Assembly: GCF_034190915.1 (NCBI RefSeq)
Contig: NW_026947502.1
Location: 34,316,785-34,380,784 of the forward strand
DNA: 64,000 nucleotides
Direction: 5' to 3'
Source: Cavia porcellus
Lineage: Eukaryota > Chordata > Mammalia > Rodentia > Caviidae
The position numbers and the translations under genes were made by a program. Position 1 is the first letter of the stretch. The number at the start of each line of letters is the position of its first letter. The notes below the pieces were generated by a model. It searched no databases, had not been told where the DNA came from, and saw only the letters and a program-made list of their open reading frames with translations. This document shows, in pieces, positions 25,622 through 35,506 of this stretch.

Positions 25622-25815
25622 ATAGCCAACACTTAGTGTTTACCATTAAGCACTTCACCTACATTAATACATTTAATCATTATATAAACTTGATGATCAG
25701 GTTAAATGGTATTATTACACCTATATTACAGAAAAAAACAGAAGGTTAAGCAGAGTAATTTGCTAGGACCATTCAACTAGAAAACAGTGAAGCCAGGATT
25801 CAAACACAAGTCTAT
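25622..25815 (-). mobile_element. MIR SINE
   Basis: AGCCAACACTTAGTGTTTAC, ACATTAATACATTTAATCAT and AAGCCAGGATTCAAACAC. Confidence 0.75.
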
Positions 25816-26612
25816 AACTCATGAATTACCCAGTAGAAAGGTTTCTATATCATTCCTGATTGACAAGTCAGAAAACTAATACTTGAAGGAAGTGAACTGG
25901 GGGTTGCCGGAGAAGCCATGGCAGGAAGAAGGATAAACACATCTAAGGCAGACAGCATGAATGCCACCTCTGCTGAGAGGTCAGTCCTCTACCCTCACTT
26001 TACAGATGCAGAAAGTGACCTCTTAAACCAGCTTCCTGACTGGGGCAAGATGCTGATGCACTTTTCAGAGAAGCATTGTCCCCAGTGGCTCTTCTTCTCA
26101 AGGCTCCATTCAGCCAAGGATGAGGTGGGAATGAAAGAGGGAAAAGGCATAGACAATGCATTTCACAACCACACTTCTCATGCTTGGCAATTCTCTGAGC
26201 TCAGAGAGTATTCTGGATGACTAAGATTGAAATGAGAAAAATGTTAACAACATCCAACACTCAAACCCCTAAGATGAGGTAATAACCTAGAGAGAGTAAA
26301 GGTCAGTAAATCTTCTGGTTCCTCCTTCACAAGATACTCAAGTGACATTAATTAAAGACTTTCTACTCCCAGGGCACAAGCTCACTCAGAGACATTACTG
26401 CATAGTGGTGGAGGACATGGGTACCAGCACCAGGCAGGCGGAAGTTTAGGGATCAGATGGTTCAGCAACTGACACTGATCTAACAGAAGCCACCTAACTT
26501 CTCTGAAGCTTTACTCTCCTCCTTAGTGACCACCGATTGTTGTAAGAGTTATGTAAAAATAATACCAAAAAAAAAAAATCAGTACACTGAACCACTGCTG
26601 GGCTGAATTTAC

Positions 26613-26734
26613 CTGCACATTCTCTTCAGTCACCTCAATTTCAGCAGTGTAGATATAGTCGATCAGCTTACTGAGTGTCTGTCCGTCTACATCTTTGATT
26701 TCAATCTTCTTGGCTTTGCTCTCAGACATGTCAC
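26613..26734 (-). CDS. KLHL3: KLHL3 coding exon 4 (BTB domain, residues 81-121)
   Basis: This 122-nt exon has acceptor AACTCTAG|GTGAC and donor GTGCAG|GTAAAT. After completing Gly81 it encodes DMSESKAKKIEIKDVDGQ then TLSKLIDYIYTAEIEVTEEN and VQ. These are the middle BTB strands and helices. Glu85, a PHAII site that contacts CUL3, is present. It is identical to the human exon as I recall it, so it is under strong constraint. Exit phase 0. Confidence 0.98.
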
Positions 26735-27216
26735 CTAGAGTTCACAACAAAAACAAAACATGAATGTGGTGACAGGGTATGGTTAATTTCTTCATGATCT
26801 CCTGCCCTGCCATAAAAACAAAAACATAGTCAGGCACAGAGGAGGACTAGCAGCTGACATCTAGGTCACACCAACCGTGAATCCCTGATCACCCAGAGAT
26901 CCTATCTTAAGCATTCCCTATTCTGTCTGTTTTCATTTTGAAGGCAAATCAAAGTGCAGTAATCCATTCAATCAATATTCTTTACAAATTTTTATATACC
27001 AAGCCAGGAATAATGAACATCTACAGATGTCCTCAAGGAACACAGGTCTAGTAAGACAGATACATAAAAGTGTTTATAAAGAAAGTAACAAGAACCTAGT
27101 AAAAGTACAAAATACCATGGAAATATGAAAAACCAACATTTGCTGAGTGCAAATTAAGGCCAAATACTGCCCTTTCCAATTCTTACAACAACCAGAGAGT
27201 TTATTAAAATTATCCC

Positions 27217-27290
27217 CAAGGATTAGCAATGTTGTAGAGTTTGCCTAGCATGCATAAGGTCTCAGGTTCAATCCCCAGCACAGATAAAAC
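27217..27290 (+). mobile_element. ID-type SINE
   Basis: AAGGATTAGCAATGTTGTAG, GTTTGCCTAGCATGCATAAG and CTCAGGTTCAATCCCCAGCA: a diverged A box but a clear B box. Confidence 0.75.
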
Positions 27291-27539
27291 TTATGTGTCT
27301 AAGGCAAGGGATAGAGGACAGCAAGTAATCTTGTCCTCATTACACATTTGGGAAGGAGCCAAGTTTGGGTGAAAACCAGGAGTCCAATTCTGGAGTGCAT
27401 ACCCATAACCACTATACTACCCTAAATCCCAAAAACACAGAGAAGTAGGCAAAGAAACTTGACCTGAGAACTCCAATGAGGTGTTCAACTAGAAGCTGGC
27501 TTTTAAGCTGAATATTAGAGGATGAAAAGGAGTTCCAAA

Positions 27540-27860
27540 GGCAGCCAAAGTGAGGAAGGATTGGCTAGATATGGGTTTCATAAGAATAAAGGAAGGAAAG
27601 TGCCTGGGAGACATATTTAAAGAATACAGGAGACTGGCTGTACACAGTGGGCAGTGCAAGGAACCAGAAGATAAAGAAGTGGAGAAGGCCAGGACTTGCA
27701 GATCTATGCAAGCTGTACAAATAAGCTTGGACTTTATCCAGAGGGTAACACCACTGAGAGCTTTTAAACAGGGAAATAACATCAACAAATGGGTATTTTT
27801 GAATGAAATTTTGGGCACAGGTTGGAAGTTGGATCAGAGGCAGGGAAAACAGTTGGAAGG
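27540..27860 (+). repeat. Ancient dispersed repeat, copy 1, family not named
   Basis: TTGGACTTTATCCAGAGGGT, ACTGAGAGCTTTTAAACAGG and GAAATAACATCAAC match text I associate with an old mammalian interspersed repeat, and match a second copy near 30950. The long open frame here has no protein similarity that I recognise. Confidence 0.45.
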
Positions 27861-28603
27861 CCCTGATAATAATCCAGGAAAAAGACTAAGGGCTATGAAT
27901 GAAGGCAGCAGCAGCACGCTATTTCCAGTCCTCAGTCCTCTCTGACTTCTGCCTTCACTCTACAGGCACTCCATGGGTCTACCTAGAATCAGGGTCCTTC
28001 GGGAAGAGCAGCTGCTTCCAGACTGAAGGAAAGGCAGTCTCACACATGCGTTTTTATAGACTGAAATAAAAGGAAACTGGTCTATAAGAAACAAGGGATT
28101 CAGAAGCCCTAATGTGAGTGTGAGAATGGAGCCTGGGCGGTTGTTTTCGCTCTCTGGAATGCATGCACAAGAGCCGAGAAAATAAAGTACAGTACAGTGT
28201 GTAGGCTGCAGACACCCACCTTCAAGCTGCATGGCCCGCACATAATTCCTCCATGAATCCTATTCCCCTCTTCCTTCAGTCCTATATTTGAACGACTCTG
28301 GAAAGTTTTCCAAACCCTTATTGTTTTCTTCATAGTCAGACCAGACCAGAGACTTCCATGCTGTTCTGTCTCCTCTAACTGCTATGGAAACCCGTGAAAA
28401 GGCCCCTGCTCAGTGAACCCTAAGAAGGGTAAAAGAGACATAAAGGAAACAGGAAAAGATGTGGCATCCTCCCCTACCCAGAAAATCTCTTTTGTAAGCC
28501 TCTTCTGAGTTTATGCTGAGATATACAAAAATAATATAGACAAGAAAGTCAGAGTTAAACTTCTCTTTATTCTTTTTTATTTTTTATTTATTTGTTTATT
28601 TAT

Positions 28604-28751
28604 TTTTGTCTTTTTGAGACAGGGTCTCTATGCAGTTCAGGCTGGCCTTGAACTCACTTTGTAGCCCAGGCTGGTCTCAAACTCCCAAGGATCCTCCTGC
28701 CTCAGCCTCCCCAGTTCTGGGATTACAGACGTGAGCCACCACACCCGGCTT
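28604..28751 (-). mobile_element. B1-type SINE
   Basis: TTTTTGAGACAGGGTCTCTA, TCAGGCTGGCCTTGAACTC, CCCAGGCTGGTCTCAAAC and CTGGGATTACAGACGTGAGC. It is well conserved and so relatively young, and also carries the internal duplication. Confidence 0.93.
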
Positions 28752-29011
28752 AACCTTCTCTTTTCAAACAGCTATTAAGAAGTTCATTAAAAATAATCAA
28801 AGATAGCCAATTCTTAGTTTAAGAACTTAGGCCTTAAAAAATAAGACTTAAAAAAAGCATCCTGACTGCAAGAACTAGGAGTTTCTTTCAGCAGCTCTCC
28901 CATGAGAGGGAATCCAAGCCTGGGCTGAGGGTCTATCTGTGGAGTTTGTACTCCAGAGGCAAGTGATGCTTTTATAGCTTTAGGATAAATTAGTGGAAAC
29001 TCCTAAAGATT

Positions 29012-29051
29012 AGGTAGGTAGGTAGACAGACAGATCAATCGATCGATCGAC
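29012..29051. repeat. Compound tetranucleotide repeat
   Basis: AGGTAGGTAGGTAGACAGAC then AGATCAATCGATCGATCGAC: units change from AGGT to AGAC to ATCG. The final part is self-complementary. Confidence 0.9.
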
Positions 29052-29479
29052 AAGTTCACAAACTTGATTCTTTCACACTTTTGGTTGCAAATCTAGTTGA
29101 ACGAAAGCCAAATCAAATTCATGGTTATCAGGATCAATGTTAATCTTATGGGGGAATCTGATTCACTTCTTTCCAGTTCACTTTCTTAACAGAATCATGG
29201 AGAGAACTGAGTTTGTGGACTGATATGCATACATATATGAAAAAGTTCAGATTTTTCTGGGAGGATGAGCTAGCATTCTAGGTTTCTGTGATCCACAAAA
29301 AAGTTAACACACAGCTTTACAGACAGAACTCTGAGGGACAATTTTTTTGCTCTGCTACAAAGCTGAAATTTCTAATTTTCAACACTTAATTTCAATTAGT
29401 GAGAAAAAATGTGAAAGAAAAACTATGAAACTGAAAACAATTTTCTAAGAATGCTTCCTTGTAGTAAGTATATTAGAGA

Positions 29480-29695
29480 TCTGCATATTAGAGGGAGAGT
29501 GAGGGAAAAGGGAAGGAAGGAAAATATGGAAACAAAGCTTTTGTAAATGGGGAGGGAAGGAGGACTTGTAGGCTAGGGAGGGGTACAAGGAAGTAAGAAT
29601 TAAGACATATTATGTACAGGTATAAATTCCTCATGATGAATGTGATCAACATGCATGACAAATACATACTAATAAAAAAAGTTTTAAAAAGAAGC
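29480..29695 (+). mobile_element. Possible L1 3' tail
   Basis: A GGGAGG-rich stretch runs into TATTATGTACAGG and CATACTAATAAAAAAAG, like the purine-rich 3' UTR and polyadenylated end of rodent L1 copies. Assigned from general pattern only; could be unrelated. Confidence 0.35.
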
Positions 29696-30949
29696 AGGGC
29701 TAAAAATTTGAAACTTTGCCTAACTCTAGACCTTGAGTCATATTCAATAAATTCTTCTATAATTTAAAGCTGACCCTGACCAAAGACATTGATTAAAGAA
29801 TTTAAAAATTCAAAATACGGGTCCAAATTCATGTTACCCAGTAACCAAGAACCAAGGGATTGAGACCTTGTCAAACTTAACTTGTCAAGATATCCTCAAT
29901 ATGTATCAAAGTGCTTAAAATAAAATGAATACTAAAAACTATTTCTTAGAGTGAAATAAAAGAGAAATGGGGGGTTTTCTCTTGACACTTCATAATTGTA
30001 TGGGCTTCTAATAATTCCTGAGGGACAGGAACCATCCAGGGTTTACAGCTTGTCATTTTTGCTCCTTTATCACCTCTAACAATTTGACAAAATATTTCTA
30101 GAAGATGAGTCCACTAAGTTTTTCTAGCTCAAGGTCAACCCAAGGGCCTTCATAAACTAACTTTTCCCAAGAGGCCCAGCCAGCCACCTCAGGACCTGAG
30201 CTCTCAGAGAATGTCCACCAGCTGCATATCTCTTTTACCTTTCCATCTTCTGCTTGTCATTCTAACATACATATCTTATTTCTCCAAAGAACATCATCTG
30301 CTTATGGTAGATTGTTGTTCATCCATTCAAATATGTATCAAATGCATTCTAGGTGCCAAGCCCCCTGCTAAGCCCAGAGGATGTAACAGTGAACATCTCC
30401 CTGCCTTCATCCCGTTCAGCCTAGTGGGCAAGAAAAGTAAACTAATAATTGCAAAGGGCGATAAATGCCACAAAAGGGTACCATATTTGAAAAATTCTTA
30501 AGCCAGGAGTTCCTACAACCTAAATATGTTTTCAAAATTATGAGTACAGAAGAGAACATATTTTTGCTTTTCTGTAAATACGTGAAGTCCTCAACTTACA
30601 AACACTTGAATTGTGAACTTTCACAGGTGTACTCTCTAAGATTCACAGATGTACCATGTAAGACTCATTGTCAGATTACGAAGGAATCCAACTTATGAAT
30701 GTCTCCCCAGCATGGAATTTATTTGTAACTTGGGGACTTATTGTGTAGTCCATTATTCTCATCAGACTGATGCATAATGATAAAGAACCACCAATATTCA
30801 GAAGAGATGTGTAAAAGAAGAGTAATCTGGAAAGAGAATACAATAAAAAGATCTAAAGTAACAAGGAACATAGCCGAAATGGAAACCATGAATTCAATCA
30901 GCTAGCCCATAGCATGCAAAAGGAGGCATAGTAAGACAAAGGCTGGAGA

Positions 30950-31200
30950 TACAGGCAGAGCCTGGACACATAAGAACCCTGAGCGCCACTCAGAGGACTT
31001 CAAACTTTATCCCGACGGCAATGGGAAGTCCCTCACTGGTTTTAAGCAGGTGAAAGACACATCAACTTTTTATTTGTGGAAGAACCCCAAATCTATACTG
31101 CAGCTATAGTTGTGGGGTGGATGTGGACAAAGTAGATGGCAGGCTGACCAACCAGAAAGTCATTGCAGAATATTGGGAAAGAGGCTGATGGTCTGGACTA
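30950..31200 (+). repeat. Ancient dispersed repeat, copy 2, family not named
   Basis: AAACTTTATCCCGACGGCAA, TCACTGGTTTTAAGCAGGTG and AAAGACACATCAAC are in the same order as in the copy near 27540. Confidence 0.45.
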
Positions 31201-32314
31201 AGAGGTATGCCTTCATCTACAAATCCTCAGGTTCCACTTTAGGGGCTTGTATTGGCAGTATCTAAAAAAACAGAAGCCCAGGAGAGCAGGCAAGTCCACA
31301 TCCCTATTACAAGTGTTCCAAGTCTTAGTTCTACTCCCTGGAAAGTGCACTATGTACACAACTGAGGTGTTTTTAGGTAAAAGACTGCCAGCAATGAGCA
31401 GGAGGAAGGAGGCTTGAGTTGAGGAATGTAGTCAAAAAAATCTTTTATATTACAGAAGATTTGAGCACTCTAGAAAAATCATTGGCTCATCTTCCAGGTT
31501 ACTGGTATACGCCCAATCCTATTATTAAGCAAATATGTCTTCAGATGAAAAACAGATGTTAGACTGGCTGTCAGGTCTCTGTAAAGAACCACAGTTAATC
31601 ACAAACTCCTCTCCAAGTTTGTCTTTAAAGGGAAGAAAAAGGTATGTTCAAAAGCCCTTATGTTGTGGAATTATCCCTCTCTCTTAACTTGAATCCTTTC
31701 TGTTATAAGAGTCTCATGTACTAAGCAGAAGGAAAATAAGAAAATCCTTATTCTTTGCAAAATGAGCCTTCATGGATGTTAGGAAGGTATTAAACCGCCT
31801 GCCCCTAACCCTCATCCAAGTCCTCATATCTACACTGCCAACTCATTTGGCTAGGGCTGAGCACTAAGGCCTACATCCCCAAAAACCTCAAAAGAGAGAG
31901 AGAAAGAAAAACTCTGTCCCCTCCTTGAATCCCAGCCAAACCTCCTGTAGAACAGTAGTCTCAGCCATTTGGCTGTAAAAGTCTGACCTTCATCTCCTGT
32001 GAAATAAGGACATTTCCTACCCTGCCTTTATCCCTAGTCTGTATGAGAATCAAAGGAGACAAGACGAGTGTGAGAACTGGGACAGCAGAGTCCAGCAGAG
32101 CCACAGTGATGAATATCACCCCACCACCCGCCTTGCCTGGAATCTCATCCCTGCTCCACCTGGAAAGGCTTTTTTGTTCAGCTAGTGGCAGAAGGAAATG
32201 CCTGTGTATCCACACGGATATTTCAAGTCAACTCTAATCACCATCATAATGATGAGTGTCACAACCACCCATTATCTCCGCAGAGCTTTGGAAATTACGA
32301 ATTGCTCTAAGTAA

Positions 32315-32500
32315 TGAGAATTTTTAGAGCACATTTTCTGTGCCGGGCGCCTTATACTCACTACTTAAATTTGTTACTTGACTATTATTTCAGTCTCAGA
32401 GACAAGAAAGGTGAATTCTCCCTGAATTCATTAAGTGCTAGAGTCAGGATAGGAAGCCAGGTAATTCTGGCTCCAAAGCCCTTTCCAAGATACCACACTA
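32315..32500 (-). mobile_element. MIR-like SINE, diverged
   Basis: AGAGCACATTTTCTGTGCCG and GGCGCCTTATACTCACTAC, then AGTCTCAGAGACAAGAAAGG and GAGTCAGGATAGGAAGCCAG. Confidence 0.55.
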
Positions 32501-33538
32501 TCTCCCAGTACAAGATGGAATTATTGCCCTTAGCAAAAAGGCCTCTACCTCACCCACTCCAAATCTCTTCTACGAACACTCATAAAACACTCCTTGCCAA
32601 GAGTGCTCTCCAATGAGGATGTGGATTTTAAGTCTGAGCAACTGTAAACCCAGGTGAGTCTATTCTAGACGACCTTGGTAAACCAACTTCATGGGGAATG
32701 GGTATCGGTCTCTATTCCTAGGTACTATCAGACATCTTTTCAACCACAATCCAAATCACTGCTTTAAAAATTCACTGTTCCGACATCCAGAGCAATGTAT
32801 AATTAGACATAGCTACTATAATTCTTGGCCATGAATCTGGGATTCCTAAGCCAGAAAAGAATGTCTGGCTTTGATGTGGTATATCAGGGACAGGAAGAAG
32901 AAATCCTATGTTGCTGTTCTTCAACCCGAAGGTGACTAACTCAAGGAGACAGTCAAATGAAAGGGGAGGACATTTACTCCTTTGTCCCAGGCAGCCTGAT
33001 AGCGCCAGCCCTTTTTAAATGAATTGTTCTATCTAACATCTGGCTCCTCAGAAGCGAAGCTCTCAGGATCCAGACCCTACCTACCACTACTGCTATGTTG
33101 TACAATCTCCATCAAGGCCCAAAGAAATGATTTGGCTTCCAGTTCTCCCTTCTTCACTGCCCTAGTGCCGTGCATCACCTTTTCTCGAGTTACACACAGC
33201 TCTTCAAAGGCACCAACACACCATGTGAACACTGAGAACACAGCACAGGCTGTCAGCCGGGGCCTGGCCAGGTCTGTCAGAAGCAAGGTTGAAACAATGG
33301 TTTATGGATAGAGTGGATGGGTGTGGGTAAGCAAGCCGAGCCTCTGTTGCTCTATTCTGTGAATGACTGGTGTCCGCTCAAACACTAAGCTCCTTGCATC
33401 TTATACACAGCATATCTCTGACCTCTTATCTCTACTTACTACAAAGAGACCAGCTGTATAGCAGCCTAAATCAAATAAACACTGGACAGTGATTCTTTAA
33501 AAAACAAAAATCAATCTAAATTAGTCAGGTATGTTAAG

Positions 33539-34138
33539 TATGTTGTCCGAATGTTCTGAGGTGGTTTCAAATACCAACCCCACACTCCTCAATCATATCC
33601 TGCCCACAATCACTTGGAATATAAGTGGCAAAACAAAAAGACCACACTAATATAAGTGGCGTAACAAAAAGACAGAAGAGTGGAAGAAATCACTATGAAG
33701 GCTTTCTCTGGGATAAAACGCACATCTTTTAGCCACAGAAACACACATAAGACCCTGAGTACACATACTCTTCAAACCGTCAGTCCTTTAACACCATTAA
33801 GTAAAGGCTGTTTTTAAAGTATCTGTAGGCCATGTAGTTCAGGGACCCACATGGAACACAAATACACAGTACAGGAAAACTTCACCCCGGAAATGGAGGT
33901 GCTAGGAGGAGAGGACGGGGGGAGAGTCTTAAGCATTTTGTACACATAGGAAAGAGAGGAAGGACCTTGCACTGCTGGACTCTCCACTCCTACTGCACAG
34001 AAAGGAGAGATCTGTATACTATCAGAGGGCGCTCAGATCTTGCTTTCGCCACTTTTATTCCAAGTGATTGTGGGCAGGATATGATTGAGGAGTGTGGGAT
34101 TGGTATTTGAAACCACCTCAGAACATTCGGACAACATA
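33539..34138. repeat. Near-perfect inverted repeat, 91-bp arms, 418-bp spacer
   Basis: Positions 33539-33629 are the reverse complement of 34048-34138 with no gap and only two mismatches (89 of 91). Weaker similarity continues outside the arms: TTAGTCAGG occurs just before the left arm and, inverted, after the right arm with an indel. The spacer shows no known element. As part of the KLHL3 pre-mRNA it could fold into a long stem. The arms match no repeat family I recognise. Confidence 0.9.
33618..33672. repeat. 31-bp tandem duplication inside the left arm region
   Basis: AATATAAGTGGC recurs at 33618 and 33649, each followed by a similar AACAAAAAGAC stretch, giving a 31-bp period with a few changes. 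The second unit is not present in the right arm at 34048. Confidence 0.75.
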
Positions 34139-34221
34139 AATCCATAAATCCAAAAAAATAGAAACATCTAAGCCTGACTAAAAGAGTATAACCACACACC
34201 TTGACCCCAAGAAAGCCGTAT

Positions 34222-34244
34222 GTTAAAGGCCTTTGGCCTTTAAC
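34222..34244. repeat. Perfect short palindrome (10-bp arms, 3-nt loop)
   Basis: GTTAAAGGCC, then TTT, then GGCCTTTAAC form a perfect hairpin about 85 bases right of the large inverted repeat. No associated gene or terminator role is expected here. Confidence 0.85.
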
Positions 34245-34566
34245 ACGCTGATAGAAATGGACTTAACAAGAGTACCTGGGCCTATTTGTGACACATTTTA
34301 ATCTTTTAAAAGCCAGATCTGACAACTGGAACACCATTTTTCAGTGTTACTTGGAGGGCTTTTTGTACCTGTTTACCAAGTTTTAGGCAAAGCAGAGTCA
34401 AAAACACACAAATCACTATAATACTGATGGCAACATAGGTTGAAACAGCTAAAGGGCATTGTAACAAATATCTCACAAGTCTTCTACACGTACATGGAAG
34501 GCCCTTAACCAAGAATTTTCTATTCTATAAATCTAGTCTAAGAAATAGTCAAGAATGTAATTAAAG

Positions 34567-34695
34567 CCAGGCATGGTAGCACATGCCTGTAATCCCAGCA
34601 CTTAGGGAGGCTGAGGCAGAAGAATCACTGCAAGTTCAAGGCCAGCGTAGAATATACAGCAAAACTCTGCTTCAGAAAACTAAAACAAGAAAAGA
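34567..34695 (+). mobile_element. B1-type SINE
   Basis: GCCAGGCATGGTAGCACATG, CCTGTAATCCCAGCACTTAG and AGTTCAAGGCCAGCG, with an A-rich tail. Confidence 0.9.
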
Positions 34696-34774
34696 ATCCA
34701 AATAAAGATTAACAAACAAGTACACTCATGATAGAATTACTTAGACTAGGAAAATTTTAGAATTATAATTTCTA

Positions 34775-34938
34775 AAGCTGGGCATGGTGGCTCACGCCTG
34801 TAATCCCAGCACTCGGGAGGCTGAGGCAGGAGGATTGTTGTGAGGTTGAGACCAGCCTGGACTACAAACTGAGCTCAAGGCCTGCCCAAACTGCATAGAA
34901 ACCCTGTCTCAAAAAAGACACACACACAAAAAAAGAAT
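34775..34938 (+). mobile_element. B1-type SINE with internal duplication
   Basis: GCTGGGCATGGTGGCTCACG, CCCAGCACTCGGGAGGCTGA and GAGACCAGCCTGGACTAC, then AAGGCCTGCCCAAACTG and a CA/A-rich tail. It lies about 80 bp from the preceding B1 in the same orientation. Confidence 0.93.
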
Positions 34939-34994
34939 TATAATTTCTAGGAATAAGGAAATGCATTTTCAAGTAGGATATGTATCACAATGAC

Positions 34995-35320
34995 TATTCT
35001 TGACTCTCAACTTGATTGGCTTATGTGACACCTAGGAGATTAATGAAGTACATTTCTGAGTGTACACAGGTGATCAAGGAGGCATGGCCTTGAAACTATA
35101 TCTGTCCCCTGGCCCTTTCCTCTCTGGTTCCTTCCCTGGCACTCTGCTTCCTGCCTACCATGAATAAGTAGCTTCCTCCCCCATGCTGTTCACCATGGTG
35201 TTTCTGCCTGGGGGCCAGCCAACCATGAACTGAAACCTCTGAAACCATGAGCCAAAATATACCTTTTATCCTTTAAATTGTATATGTTGAGTACTTTGTC
35301 CCAATACTGTATAAGATGAC
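34995..35320 (+). mobile_element. MaLR-type solo LTR
   Basis: It shows TTCTTGACTCTCAACTTGAT, GGAGGCATGGCC, a CTCTGGTTCCTTCCC / CTGCTTCCTGCC pyrimidine block, CATGAACTGAAACCTCTG and an end near GAGTACTTTGTCCCAA. The + orientation is shown by the 3' order of these blocks. Confidence 0.7.
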
Positions 35321-35419
35321 CAATATGATGGAATATTATGAAGTCACTGAAATTAGGATGCAGATATGATTTCATCAACATGGAAAGATAGTTATGATGT
35401 AATGCTAGTCTGAAACACA

Positions 35420-35506
35420 TTTTTTTTTTTTGGTACCAGGGATCGAACTCATGACCTTGAGCTTGCCAGGGCAAGCAATTATGCTGCTAAGCTAAACCCT
35501 TGGCTC
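35420..35506 (-). mobile_element. ID-type SINE
   Basis: T-run, GGTACCAGGGATCGAACTCA, TGACCTTGAGCTTGCCAGG and GCTGCTAAGCTAAACCCTTG. Confidence 0.85.

Larger units (their letters stand above)
20202..26612 (-). other. KLHL3 intron 4
   Basis: Non-coding. Two adjacent MER5-type hAT remnants lie at 20404-20815, MIR copies at 23945-24125, 24230-24415 and 25622-25815, a T-run at 21660 and a short GTT repeat at 24670. The rest, mainly 20820-23940 and 24420-25620, is unique sequence with no supported feature. Confidence 0.88.

Noticed and set aside
26523..26729. Intronless reading of the BTB exon as an independent small protein starting MSESKAKK
   Set aside because: It is KLHL3 exon 4 read from an internal Met into the intron; the splice sites and phases show the true limits.
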